NCBI GenBank assembly: GCA_010909165.1 | Contig: MU008161.1 | Span: 1,550,001-1,614,000, forward strand | Origin: Anthoceros angustus | Taxonomy: Eukaryota; Streptophyta; Anthocerotopsida; Anthocerotales; Anthocerotaceae | Direction: 5' to 3' | DNA length: 64,000 bases | Shown here: positions 20,248 through 30,817 of the stretch, piece after piece | Position numbering within the stretch: position 1 is the first letter of the stretch | How the letters are laid out: each line of letters opens with the position of its first letter | The notes under the pieces: generated by a model | Database searches by the model: none | What the model saw: only the letters and a program-made list of their open reading frames with translations | Told to the model about the DNA's origin: nothing | Position numbers and translations under genes: made by a program

Positions 20248-22035
20248 TCAGCTCCTTTCCGGTAAAACAGTGGAGGCCGCTTTAACCAGCATTTCAAGAG
20301 CGGGTGGGACAGCCTGCGCGCATTGCTGCAACAAATCCACTAGCTGTTCTGCAAGAGGGGCCATACCACCAGAGCAGATGCTGTACACCCTCCCATGGAT
20401 GGTCTCACTGGACATGCCTGTGAGCACAATACAGTATGCCGAGAAGCTGGAAGGGAAATCGTAGAAGATGACGTTGGAAACATTGATTGATTTCAGGGGG
20501 AAGCGGCCCAGCATGCTCTCTACCAACACGAGAGTATCCACCTCGCCTTCCTGGAACTTCTTCACCACTGGAAGATCTGCCAGCTCCTGTTGTTCTTTAC
20601 AGGCTGTTAAATCCTCTACGCTCAACCCTGCCTGAAGCATAGAAGCAAAGAGGTTTGGCACGTTCTCTCTGCGCTTAAGAACCACCAACATCCTAGGACC
20701 GGACCTAGACTGCACTTGCCGAGTTCTCACTTCCTCGAGAATCTTGTCAAACTTGACAAGTTTCTTGTTGTCATGGATCACCACGGAGACAGCTTGTGTA
20801 ATGCAAGCACTTCGCAAGGCCGTTGAGCTGTAGGATGTGACTCTGACAACAGGGTCCTTCATGAATAGCCGAGCAGTTCTGACGACGTTGCCAGGAAAGG
20901 CCTTACTGAGAACAACCATCTGCCTGCTGGAGTGCACAGTGGCTTCGATTCTAATGAGCTCTGACTCGAAGCCTTGAGCCAGCATGTCATCTAAACCATC
21001 CAAGACCAGAAACGATACCCCCGTCAGCTTGAGGGCATCCAGAGCCACGAGCTCGCAGAGTCTTTCTGGTGTTGCTACAATCATTTCCGGTGTCTGTGCT
21101 TGTAGACCTTCCAATTGTCGATCAATACCCGTGCCTGTGTGCACTCCTACACACGATATCTGCAGCAACTTCTTCAACACCTTCGCAGCAAGCCTCACCT
21201 GCTGCACCTGATCCTGCGAGGCAACCAGAATTACTGCAACGGGCTTCTTGTCAGAGGCTGCCACACCACGACCCACAATATGAGCAGCGGCGGCAGGAAT
21301 GTAACACAGCATCCTCTTCTCCGGAGCCAGCTCAAACGCTCCCAAGACATCAAGACCTCTTCCGCACGCGCTCCAGCACTGCTTCTCTAACTTCCCACCC
21401 ATGCCCCCCGAATTTGCTGACAAAATGCCATGCAGAGATATCTGAAATGCCAGCCCTGCAGCCTTGTCCTCCTTCAAGTTCCTAATGTTAGCATCAGCCG
21501 GGGGCTTGGATGTGTTGGCTCGCCACACAAATCTGGAAGGCACATGTCCATTGCCTGAAGGCAGAACACTTTTCTTCACTGCACCCTCAACCAAATCAAG
21601 ACCTGTTCGCTGTGGCTTCCCTATCCCCCCTCCTCCAGCCTGCGTCTCTACAAAACTGTGAAGCCCCTCAATCAGCTGTTCCACTTTCCGCCGCTTCCTG
21701 GACGTGGCATCCTCGTCAACTTTCTCCTGCCCCTTGCCCTGCACCCCTTCATCTCTTTTCCTCTTGATTGCCCTGATCCCTTCAGAAGGCGGAGCATCCT
21801 CGCCATTGCCCCTCTTCTTCTTTTGCTTACTGGACCCTGTGTCGTTGAAGGGATCCTGGGGAGTAGGCAGGGTGTAGCACATCCCCTCACATTTTCGCCG
21901 CGTCCCGAGCTTCCGCCTCCGCCGATGCTCTTGTGTTCCTTGCACAGCTTCAGCAGTGTCTGCCCCAGCCCTCCTTGCCCTCTTCCGGACCGCCTTGTTT
22001 CGCTTCTTCAACAGAGCATCGTCCCCCTTCGCCAT
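20248..22035 (-). CDS. Degenerate DEAD-box helicase-like nuclear/nucleolar protein
   Basis: Intronless frame of 595 aa from ATG 22035. Residues 1-125 are rich in Lys/Arg clusters (KKRNKAVRKRARR, KRKRDEG, RKRRKVEQ), typical of nucleolar targeting. The rest follows a two-lobe DEAD-box layout: VILVASQDQVQQVR (motif Ia area), VATPERLCELV (motif Ib), FLVLDGLDDML where DEAD should be, VVLSKAFPG where SAT should be, then a second lobe with MLVVLKRRENV and VDTLVLVESMLG. No GxGKT Walker A is visible and motif VI (HRxGRxxR) is lost. The fold is probably kept while ATPase activity is lost, suggesting a scaffold in RNA or ribosome biogenesis; that is inference. It is divergent to the methyltransferase gene. 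Confidence 0.7.
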   Translation of the reverse strand: MAKGDDALLKKRNKAVRKRARRAGADTAEAVQGTQEHRRRRKLGTRRKCEGMCYTLPTPQDPFNDTGSSKQKKKRGNGEDAPPSEGIRAIKRKRDEGVQGKGQEKVDEDATSRKRRKVEQLIEGLHSFVETQAGGGGIGKPQRTGLDLVEGAVKKSVLPSGNGHVPSRFVWRANTSKPPADANIRNLKEDKAAGLAFQISLHGILSANSGGMGGKLEKQCWSACGRGLDVLGAFELAPEKRMLCYIPAAAAHIVGRGVAASDKKPVAVILVASQDQVQQVRLAAKVLKKLLQISCVGVHTGTGIDRQLEGLQAQTPEMIVATPERLCELVALDALKLTGVSFLVLDGLDDMLAQGFESELIRIEATVHSSRQMVVLSKAFPGNVVRTARLFMKDPVVRVTSYSSTALRSACITQAVSVVIHDNKKLVKFDKILEEVRTRQVQSRSGPRMLVVLKRRENVPNLFASMLQAGLSVEDLTACKEQQELADLPVVKKFQEGEVDTLVLVESMLGRFPLKSINVSNVIFYDFPSSFSAYCIVLTGMSSETIHGRVYSICSGGMAPLAEQLVDLLQQCAQAVPPALEMLVKAASTVLPERS

Positions 22036-22527
22036 CTCCCCTTACGCATCCCAGCGACTCGCTCCAAACCCTAATACATCCCGATTTCAACGTCAGACAC
22101 AGCTGACACACAGTGTTTCATGATCCCATAGCCACAGCCAAATGGGATGGAGAGCTACTGGAGGAGCCAAAACCTAAACCTATTCTGCGAGAGCTGATCT
22201 CACATGCAAGCAGCCGGGCGAGCAGGACAACGCCAAGTGAGACAAAGAGACGATTCCCTGAAATTGTGGCGCACAGAGCTCGTGAGTCAGATGCAGCAGA
22301 AGGGGCGCGCTTGCAATAAGCGCTCCAGGAGCTTCTCCCGCACCCGGCTAGCTATTGAAGGAGCCTGACCTCAATGCGACAGCTTCAAGCCTGCTGATCA
22401 TCCCTGCTTGCCTGCTTGCTTGCCAGCCTCGAGCCTCGCAGCGCAAAGCAGTCCAGCCTCGAGCCTCGCAGCGCAAAGCAGTCCAGCCTCGAGCCTCGCA
22501 GCTCAAACCAGTCCAGCCTCCTGCACC
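22036..22527. promoter_or_regulatory. Divergent intergenic region, helicase-like (-) / PEAMT (+)
   Basis: 492 bp separate the two start codons, so both promoters and leaders must lie here or overlap the genes. The right part contains a 30-bp repeat directly before the PEAMT ATG. Plant PEAMT leaders often carry an inhibitory upstream ORF; no ATG-initiated frame here can be matched to that peptide by eye. Confidence 0.45.
22423..22520 (+). repeat. 30-bp tandem repeat in the PEAMT leader, about 3.3 copies
   Basis: Unit: ccagcctcgagcctcgcagc followed by gcaaagcagt, repeated three times with small changes in the third copy and a partial fourth. It ends a few bases before the start codon, so it is very likely in the transcript's 5' UTR. 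Confidence 0.85.
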
Positions 22528-24006
22528 ATGGCTCTCACTTGTGAGCGCAGCTTGCAGAAAGATTACTGGAAGGAGCACACGCTTGTATTGAGCGTGGAGG
22601 CTATGATGTTGGACAGCCAAGCGGCGCAGCTGGACAAGGAGGAGAGGCCGGAAATTCTGGGCCTGCTGCCTCCTTTCAGTGGCAAGTCTGTGATCGAGCT
22701 GGGAGCTGGCATTGGGAGATTCACCGGGGAGCTTGCCAAGACTGCTGGCCGTGTTGTGGCTATGGATTTCATGGAGGACGCCATCAAGAAGAACGAGGAA
22801 GTGAACGGACATCACAAGAACGTGGAGTTCAAGTGCAAGGATGTGACCTCCTCGGATCTGGGAATTCCAGACGCGTCGGCGGATCTGGTCTTCTCCAACT
22901 GGCTGCTCATGTACCTGGCGGATGAGGAGGTGGAGGAGCTGGCCTCCAAGATGATTGCATGGCTGAAGGTGGGAGGATTTTTGTTTTTCCGGGAATCCTG
23001 CTACCACCAGTCAGGGGACCACAAGAGGAAGAGCAACCCGACGCATTACCGAGATCCCAGCTTCTACAACAAAATCTTCGAGGAGTGCCATATCCAGGAG
23101 GAAGACGGCAGCTACTCGGAGCTGCAACTGGTGCAGTGCAAATGCGTCGGGGCTTATGTGCGCAACAAGCGAAACCAGAATCAGATTTGTTGGCTCTGGA
23201 CGAAGGTGCCCTCATCTGCTCCGGAGGATAAGAGCGTGCAGCGGTTCCTGGACACTGTGCAGTACACGCAGACAGGCATTCTGCGGTACGAGCGCATCTT
23301 TGGGAATGGCTTTGTGAGCACGGGAGGTTTGGAAACCACCAAAGAGTTCGTGTCCAAGTTGCATCTGCGAAAAGGGCAGAAAGTTCTGGATGTCGGATGC
23401 GGAATCGGTGGAGGTGACTTCTACATGGCTAACACCTGTGAGGTTGAGGTGGTTGGCATCGACCTCTCCGTGAACATGATCTCCATCGCGCTGGGAAGAG
23501 CCATCGGTCTCCAGTGCAGCGTCGAGTTCGAAATCTGCGATTGCACGAAGAAGGTGTACCCTGACAGCTCATTCGATGTGATATACAGCCGGGACACTCT
23601 CCTGCACATCCACGACAAGCCCGCACTGTTCCGGAACTTCTACAAGTGGTTGAAGCCCGGAGGCAAGGTGCTCATCAGCGACTATTGCCGAGCTCCAGAG
23701 ACTCCATCCGAGGGCTTCAGCCAGTACATCAAGCAGCGCGGCTATGACCTACACGGCGTGCAGCAGTATGGCCAGATGCTGCAAGACGCAGGCTTCGAGA
23801 TCGTCGTTGCCGAGGACCGCACTGAGCAGTTCGTGGAGGTGCTCACCAAGGAGCTGGAGGCGACGCTTAGGACCAAGGACGCCTTCGTGCGGGACTTCTC
23901 GGAGGAGGACTACGACGCCATCGTGAGTGGATGGCAGTCCAAGCTACAGAGGTGTGCGAAGGGTGAGCAAAAATGGGGCCTCTTCCTTGCAAACAAAAGC
24001 AAGTGA
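22528..24006 (+). CDS. Phosphoethanolamine N-methyltransferase
   Basis: 492 aa from ATG 22528 ([17 protein letters not shown]), the usual plant length. It has two SAM-dependent methyltransferase domains in tandem: domain 1 with motif [12 protein letters not shown] (residues 55-65), domain 2 with motif [17 protein letters not shown] (about 286-301) followed by [10 protein letters not shown]. Between them is the conserved [15 protein letters not shown] region. The enzyme converts phosphoethanolamine to phosphocholine in three SAM-dependent methylations in the cytosol, the entry to choline and phosphatidylcholine; in plants domain 1 does the first step and domain 2 the later ones. The gene is intronless here although angiosperm orthologues have many introns. 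A TTG-initiated extension upstream is only translation of the leader repeat. Confidence 0.95.
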   Translation: MALTCERSLQKDYWKEHTLVLSVEAMMLDSQAAQLDKEERPEILGLLPPFSGKSVIELGAGIGRFTGELAKTAGRVVAMDFMEDAIKKNEEVNGHHKNVEFKCKDVTSSDLGIPDASADLVFSNWLLMYLADEEVEELASKMIAWLKVGGFLFFRESCYHQSGDHKRKSNPTHYRDPSFYNKIFEECHIQEEDGSYSELQLVQCKCVGAYVRNKRNQNQICWLWTKVPSSAPEDKSVQRFLDTVQYTQTGILRYERIFGNGFVSTGGLETTKEFVSKLHLRKGQKVLDVGCGIGGGDFYMANTCEVEVVGIDLSVNMISIALGRAIGLQCSVEFEICDCTKKVYPDSSFDVIYSRDTLLHIHDKPALFRNFYKWLKPGGKVLISDYCRAPETPSEGFSQYIKQRGYDLHGVQQYGQMLQDAGFEIVVAEDRTEQFVEVLTKELEATLRTKDAFVRDFSEEDYDAIVSGWQSKLQRCAKGEQKWGLFLANKSK

Positions 24007-24870
24007 GGTACTGGGGTGAGTCTGATCCATCGACGAAGCATATGCCCAGCACCCAGTTCCGGATGCTTGAAGGGACCGCAGGAAATCCGAATCTGTGGAT
24101 ACTGTACTTTGCACTTCCTTGCCGAGCATAGCATCCTGAGTTGGATATCCGTTCCCGTTCTGTGATGTCGTAAGGCCCTTATGGTGATTTATGTTTTTGC
24201 TTCGCTTCCTCTGTTTTTGGGGGAAGCGGGATACTGTATTTGGGAGCTGTGATTCAGAGCTTGCTGAATTTGTTCTTTATAGACAGCATCTCCTTCAAAT
24301 TCTCACGTCAACACTTCAGAGCAGTTCATTTCAGGAGAAATCTTGTTCTTCCGGTGGCCACTGGGCTTCAGCTTCTCGACTCCCATGACGGTTTTTCGTC
24401 TCATCAGTGGACATCAATAGAATACTAGAATTCCTTTCCACAGTTTATTGCATTGCTGGAAAGGCAACAGCTAGCCTAGATATGTACTCTAGGCAGTCTA
24501 TGTGCAGCAGGTAGTATGCTGCTACGGGACCGGGTCCTCTTGCATCGCCTATCATGCTCGCATGCTGCATGTGAGTACACGTGAATTTTGTCCTGAAGCC
24601 TTCCAATTTGGCCTTTGCGTAGGTGGTACGAATGGCATCTTCTCTATCATCCCTCCTTGCTGTTGCAGCGCGTTTTTGGACCGATGCCCGTTGTCTGTTT
24701 TCGAGTTGACACAGTACAACCAACCACCTTATGGATGCATCTATGTATGTACAGTCACGTAACCAGCGATGGTCGCCCATACATACGTATGAGGCATCAT
24801 AAACGCTGGCAGGATGACGGAGCACGAGGGCAGCGAAGTGAATGTTGTTAGTGCGTGGACACGCCACAAC
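24007..24870. other. Convergent 3' flanks of PEAMT and nodulin-like gene 1
   Basis: Non-coding. Probably both 3' UTRs; short frames on both strands have no supporting features. Confidence 0.5.
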
Positions 24871-27800
24871 TCATGACAATTGGGAGTAGAGCCGTTGTGT
24901 CCTGAATGTCAAGAGCATGCTGGCCGCAGCTCCAGCAACACAGATCAAAGCCAGAAACCGCAACGAAAACTGGAAACACCGGTGCCCATAGCAAGTGTGC
25001 TGATCATCGAATTGAGGGTCCAGACTTTCCTCGTGGAGCCGTTCCACCTCCTCGTCATACAGGAAACCAATCAGCTTCGCGGACAGCAGGAAGGCGCCCA
25101 CTGGCGAGCAGGACCTGTCATGGGCACACAGCGTGCTAATCGTGGGAAACCCAGACAGGTGGCTGGAGCAAGGTGGTAACTACTTGCGGGGAAGCACTTA
25201 CACAATGGTCTTGTAGATCGCTGCAAAGTGGCGCAACCCGAATACTTCCGACAGGATCGCAGGTGTCAAAGCCCAGAACGATCCATAGCAAAACCCCACC
25301 ACGGCTGACCCTACGTACAGGAGAGAGACACCTGTGCAGCAGATGTAAGTTAGTTCCTGTCTATTCCAAAGCCATGTCATGGAGCCGTGTGTGTGTTGGA
25401 CTTACGGCCGAGTGACAGCAACAGGCAGCCCCCGGCCAGAGCTGCTTGTGATAGGAAGATGCATATGGGTCGTGGATAGCCTGCTCGCACCATCGCATCA
25501 GAGCCGTATCTATCAGGCCAACAGAGAAACCCGTGGGGTTTAAAGGTGGTCTTTCTGGAAGGGCCAAGGATCGAAGGTGATGCAGGCAAGGCAGACTTAC
25601 CCAGCAGCCAGGCGACCAAAGCAGCTCCAGATGCTTATCAGACCCACGTACAGTTCCACATTTCTGGAAAGGAGAGCTTTTCCCATCTGCAAAATGCCAC
25701 AATGCCACATTCGACAAGGCTTCCCGAACAGTATGCAGCCTGCCCCTCTACGTCCAGAAAAGGTCAGGAGAGGTTCCAAGATTGTGCCCACCTGAGCCAA
25801 GTTGTTGATAACAGCTAGACCACTGCCTGGACCAGTCATCATAACCAGAGCCAGCAACCTACATGAAAGGTGCAGGCACATACAGGCAAGCCATCAGTTT
25901 ATAGTGCCCTGATGCTGTGAATGACTCGCAGTCTGCTCATAAGTGGGTGGTTTAGCAGCACTCACCAATAGTCGAGTTGCTGCATACTTTGCCATAATGT
26001 CAAGTCGCTGGGCATTACTTCTTCCTGCAAAGAGGTAAGGTCTTCTACATTGAAGCTTTCGCTGACGGCGTTCTGTGCTTTCAGTGGTATGGTGTCGTCT
26101 TCAGGCCCTTCAATGTGCAGAAAATGAACTTTCTCAGCCCACAGCTCATACTCGGTGGCTGTGTACTTGGAAGCCTTCTACTTCAAGGACTTCGGTGACC
26201 TGACCTGACCTGACTGATCACCACCGGAGTTTTTCTTTGGCACATCATATTCTATTGATTCTGGTGTCGTGCCATCACCTGATTCCTCTGTTGGTACTGC
26301 TTCAGGTTTTATATATGGAAGATCACTCGTATGAGGTGGCAGTCTGCACCCTTTCAGACTAGCAGCAAGAAAGGGGAGCAATCGGCTTGAGACCTGTGGA
26401 TTGCACACGAATGTGTTAGTTAGCACAGCTTCTTTCACTCCTCACTCTGGAAGTTGATGGAAACCTGCTGAGCTGATAGACACATGCTCAGATTGAACCT
26501 CTGGCTTGTAGTAATGGCAAGAAACCTTTTTGGTGGGATGCATTCTATCAAAGGCAACTTGTCAACTGTTACACAAACATACAAGAAAGGTAACTCACCA
26601 TCAAGGTATAGGTTACCACCAGGATGATGATCATAGAGAAAGCGAAGAACATAAGCACAGGTTTATCCACTTGTAACAAGGCCTGCGCATCTTTGTCGAA
26701 GGTTGACCACAGTTCAGTTGCTTCAGCAGAATGAGTCTGTCAACTCAACATTTCTCCCACAAAGCTCCACCTAACAGCTCAACGGCCAGGTAAAATTTGA
26801 ATCAACAACTAACATATCACCTGAGTGACAATCGCCACCAGAAGGAACACGGCAAGTACGATTACGCCACCCTGGACCAGACCAAATGACGGAGAATTAA
26901 AGTCTCTGTATGCAAGGATATGGGCCCTTCCAATGTAAATTCCACCCACAGCATAATTCTACACATGCTTCCAGAACGTACATATGCAGATTGAAATCGC
27001 TGCTTAGCATTCTCATCCTTAGGATATGTTGAAGGCACAATGAAGAATGCTAAAAGCAAGCCCACAATGGAAGGCGTGAAAGCAACCATGAGAACAAACT
27101 CGTCGACATCTGGTTGGAGAAATGCCTTGTAAATCTGTGCAAACAAGTGGCAGTGCCGAACGATGTTTGCTGTCAGCACAACAAAAAAACTCACCCCAGC
27201 CCATATCATGCAAACAACCATAGCTGAGATGACACTTCGGCAAAGGTTCATGCTTTACCGTCACAAACATTGCGCCACTAATACCAATCTGTGCTTTCAA
27301 GAGACCTACTACAGTACCACGGCTTTCCTTGAAATTCTGCAAACTGACCAGTCGGAATATCAAAAGCGCTTCAGTCTCACAATCACCTAGTCGAGAATCT
27401 TTGGCGGGTGAGCAACAAAAAAAGCACCAGGTCTGTGTTTCGCAATGTGCAGCAACTGGCAGATAGTTGTGACCACAAACCTGGTCATCATGCAGGCCGT
27501 GTCCATCCAACTGTCACCACCGACACCTACTGCTATAGATGTACACACCTACCTTCCAATCACAGCTATCAGGAGAAACAGCGTTCACAAATGAAACTAA
27601 AACATCCAAAACGTGGCAAGAACTTGGATCAGAGTGCTTGACACAATACCAGCCAGAAGGGCGTTTCAACTCTCTCCGTGACTGTCAACCACACCTACAC
27701 GAACATGGGCGTGTTCAAGTACGAGAAAGATGGAGAAAGCTGAGATGACCAGCTTAGGAGCCAGACATATCACAACAAACGCAACCTGCTGATCAGAGAT

Positions 27801-28195
27801 CCACTGACCATAAAATAGCCTAGGAAATGCAACGAAGCTCCCACAGAAATGGTCACCCAAGGTGCATAATGGTTGTACAGGAGGCCACCAATTATGCCAA
27901 TGCAATAGCCGAAGTCCTTAGCAGCTCCGACATCATCCGTCTTCTCTTGCGTATAGTCCAGAGCGTCCTTTAAATGCTCACTGTAAACTGCGTATGTGTA
28001 AGTCAGGCCCCCGCAGCCCTGCATCAAAACAGGGACATGAGCTGCAGTCAAATTGCAATCTCGGATTGACGACTACCGGAAACAGCGACAGGCATGCCGA
28101 CACCTCGGCACATCATACGCAAGTGCATCAACCACGAAAAACCCCAGTACCTGGATCAGCATTGCTGCAGCCAAACCAGTCCATCGGTTTCTCAT
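24871..28195 (-). CDS. Nodulin-like major facilitator transporter 1 (multi-exon)
   Basis: Exons assigned with phase: 28195-28151, 28018-27809, 27548-27481, 27343-27259, 27134-26982, 26871-26821, further exons around 26740-26605, 26440-26000, 25870-25790, 25690-25610, 25510-25400 and 25340-25200, and a last exon 25114-24871. One small exon between 27808 and 27549 is not resolved. The N-terminal half is the Nodulin-like domain (CGGLTYTYAVYSEHLKDAL, VGAAKDFGYCIGIIGG, GTVVGLLKAQIGISG). A charged cytosolic loop follows (about 26440-26000), then the MFS half (VELYVGLISIWSCFGRLAAG, GFCYGSFWALTPAILSE, VFGLRHFAAIYK, VGAFLLSAKLIGFLYDEE). Around 12 membrane segments are expected. Substrates of this plant family are largely unknown. 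Exon sizes 210, 68, 85 and 51 are identical in gene 2 at 34834-38054, so the two are paralogues. Confidence 0.85.
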
Positions 28196-28809
28196 TTTCT
28201 CCAGGGACAGAGACCTGCTCCCCGAGTTCGCGTCCGTCGATCAAGTTTAATCCCGGTTCGAGTTCGAGGAGCTTGCACATCGATACACAATGGCCATCAA
28301 CGTTGGCCCGTACGAGTACGATGTACGCCCGGGAGTGCCACATCATCATCCGTTGGGACACCGGGATGGAAGGCAAATCGGAAGCACAGCACTTCCGCCC
28401 GGCATTTCCGTCCAAAAACCGGAGGAGGTTGGCCTCCGTGATGACGTGGCCTTATGGGAAACATCATAGGCCATTGGGTGTCGACGGAAAGCGTTCGGGG
28501 AAGGCAGACGTATAGAGTAGGTAGACGGAAAAGAAAGGATGGAATACGTATCAGTTCACCTATCTGAATCACATCCTTCCCATCAGAGGACCCGCGGCCA
28601 GGAGCTATGTTTAGCGAAGCCAGCCAGATCCAGCGCTCTGCCAGAGCTGTGTTTAGCGAAGCCAGCCAGCGCGGGGGGAACGAACGTGAATCTCGGCATG
28701 ATATGCGTGGATCAACAACACCTCTATAGAACTCCAGTAACAGAGAGTAACAAATGGTACTGGAATATAACTCCGCCAGGATATTCGGCGCTTTGACACA
28801 AGAAACGAG
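28196..28809. other. Upstream region of nodulin-like gene 1
   Basis: Promoter and leader of the minus-strand transporter presumably lie at 28196-28500. A local repetition of agctatgtttagcgaagcca / agctgtgtttagcgaagcca occurs at about 28600-28670. A related stretch (agctgtgttggtgaagccag) is at about 30579. No gene seen. Confidence 0.4.
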
Positions 28810-28876
28810 GTGGCCAGGAGTTGAACTAATGATCTGCTGGATGGCAGTCAGCTGCCCTACCACTGAGCCACACGGA
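28810..28876 (-). repeat. tRNA-like element (possible SINE head), copy 1
   Basis: The minus strand has an A-box-like tggctcagtggtagggc, an anticodon-arm-like gctgactgccatccagc (GCC in the loop, glycine-like) and a B-box-like agttcaactcc at tRNA spacing. Acceptor and T stems do not pair well, so it is a tRNA-derived repeat or tRNA pseudogene rather than a functional tRNA. Related segments occur at 33577-33631 and 34380-34408, all on the minus strand. Confidence 0.45.
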
Positions 28877-28879
28877 AAA

Positions 28880-29807
28880 GACAAATTACACGGATGTTCA
28901 CTTTTATTTATGCACTGAGTTGTACCTCTGCTGTGGGGTTTTGTTGAGGAGACAACACCCTCCCGCCGACGAGGTGGTCGATGACGGGGGCCGATGCTGC
29001 GAGGAAGGCCACGCACTGCCGACGCACCTCCCTGACAGATATCTCAATACACTCTGCTGTGTTGGAATAGGGAGCCGCATTTTTTGTGATCATGAAGCAG
29101 GTGAACTGGCTGGTAGTGTTTGCTTACGGTCTGTTTGTGTGAAGTGGTACAGATCCAATTTCCGTGACAGGCAAGTGTGATTTGGATCTGTACCATGGAA
29201 TAGGTCTGTGTAGCACATGATAACATGGATCAACAAAACATTTCTGGCAAGTTCATTTGGCTTAAGGTCCTTGTTGCAGTTCAGATCTAACCTTGCATGT
29301 GGCCGCTTCATGGATACCATTTGTCATAAGCTCACTCATGGTCTTTGAGCTTCGTAGGAACACAATGAATTGTGGTACCACTGTGAAGGATGCTTGCTAC
29401 ACAATTACTGGGACTCTGAATTATTTACCTCTTGTGTCTTCTGGCAGGCAATTGCAGGCATCCTCGAAGCCAAGGTCATTCAAAGCACACCGTTCATGTG
29501 TCCGCGCCTTCTCTACTGAAGAAAACCTCAAGAAGGGCTTCCTACGCTGCTGTCCTGACATTTTCCGGAACTATGGGAAAGCAGGAGCGCAAGCAGGTAC
29601 CCAATCTGAGCATGTTGGTTGTCCAAGTAGACAAGCCAAACATCCTGTGTTGTGCCAGAGTAGGCAAGATCCGTTCTCGATACCCAATCTGACAGCTGAC
29701 ATGAATCTTCTGACCAAATTGATATCATCAAATGCTTTCTCTCGAGCTTTTACAAGGTGAGGTTCCCCAGGAGAAGGGGCAGGAGGGGTAGGAGGGGGAG
29801 AACGGCA
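28880..29807. other. Intergenic DNA, no gene seen
   Basis: Includes a short near-palindrome around 29140-29205 (ggtacagatccaa and ttggatctgtacc). A frame at 29293-29760 has no domain-like features. No RNA gene recognised. Confidence 0.4.
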
Positions 29808-29888
29808 TCGATGTGTTATAACGTGGACAGTATTGATAGCAGAAAAACCCCAGCAAGGCATGAGGCCAGCAGCCCTTCCATCCCTACC
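29808..29888 (+). pseudogene. PPR fragment (one partial repeat)
   Basis: The plus strand encodes VITWTVLIAEKPQQGM followed by degraded sequence, matching the VVTWSALIAGYSQQGM core of PPR1/PPR2 repeats. No other repeat follows in frame. It is an isolated relic. Confidence 0.6.
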
Positions 29889-30334
29889 GTGTCGTGCGCA
29901 CGAAGAAGGCTTGATTCGGTTTACCCATCTTTTGTTGGGGTCACACAACCTACCGCTTGCGCAGCCCACATGAATTTGGGAGCCGCGCTCAAGCAGACAG
30001 GCGCGGAGGGATCAGGCCTGCCATACCGGTGGCCATGGTCATTTGTTTAAGGTCAGCAAACATCACAGCCGTGGAGGAGACGCTGGCCAGGTTATAATGG
30101 CCATGGCGCGTCAGCACATGGATGCAACGAGCGCGAGGACGAGTGATGTGAATTTCAGCATCTCCCCCTGGGCCAGCAGCTGAAGGCGCTCGGCACGGCT
30201 TGCGAATTCAGGCCAAGCACCGATTGACGCAGGCCATGTGACCGATGGACGCAGGCCATTGGAAGTACTGTTTCAGCCTTGCTTGACTTTTGGGATGCTT
30301 TCATTCCCAACCTGAAAGCTATATACATATGTGC

Positions 30335-30475
30335 ACCAGTCCATCCCTGTCTGCCCACCAGCCCTGACCCGGCTGCTTCCAGGCCCTCATTCTTTTTCTC
30401 CTTGCCAGCAACTCCAGTGCCTGCTCCCACATGTGGGCACCGACGTATAACTTGCACGTCATCACTTATGCTGCA
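30335..30475 (-). pseudogene. PPR C-terminal fragment (E/E+ relic)
   Basis: The minus strand encodes MWEQALELLARRKRMRAWKQ then PGQGWWADRDGLVHICI and a stop, clearly homologous to the E/E+ end of PPR1 (WKQPGQSWWTDMDGLVHSF). No upstream PPR repeats are attached and an early stop follows, so it is a relic of a PPR1/PPR2-type gene about 11 kb from PPR2. Confidence 0.75.
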
Positions 30476-30817
30476 GGCATACGTGGTACAGGGGAAGGCA
30501 GGCGTGGTACATTCTATCTAAATTATCCTTCCCATAAACGACTCCCGCGCCACGACACAATAAAGATCCGCCACCAAAGCTGTGTTGGTGAAGCCAGCCA
30601 GCCAGCCCCTGGGGGAATGACAACAATAACTTAATTTGTGTCCGTGGGGGAACGAACGCGGGCCACACATTGCCAGAGCCGGAGCTGGAAATGCAAGATC
30701 ACATGAAATGCATGCACATGGATCTCGCTGGGAAAGGTGTCTACCTTTGATGAGCCAGCAAAGCTTAGCTTCCTGCACAGCTCAAGCTGAACGCCGCCTC
30801 TGATGACAACCGTTATG
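30476..30817. other. Spacer upstream of the receptor kinase 3' end
   Basis: Nothing recognisable beyond a segment at about 30570-30660 that resembles 28605-28690 (repeated agctgtgttggtgaagccag / ggggaacgaacg). Probably dispersed repeat DNA and 3' UTR. Confidence 0.4.

Noticed and set aside
22408-22527. N-terminal extension of PEAMT
   Set aside because: It needs a TTG start and consists of translated leader repeats; the ATG at 22528 fits the family.
28810-28876. Functional tRNA-Gly gene
   Set aside because: Acceptor and T stems do not pair; kept only as a tRNA-like repeat.
29293-29760. 155-aa plus-strand frame
   Set aside because: No motif and no continuation; lies in repeat-derived DNA.
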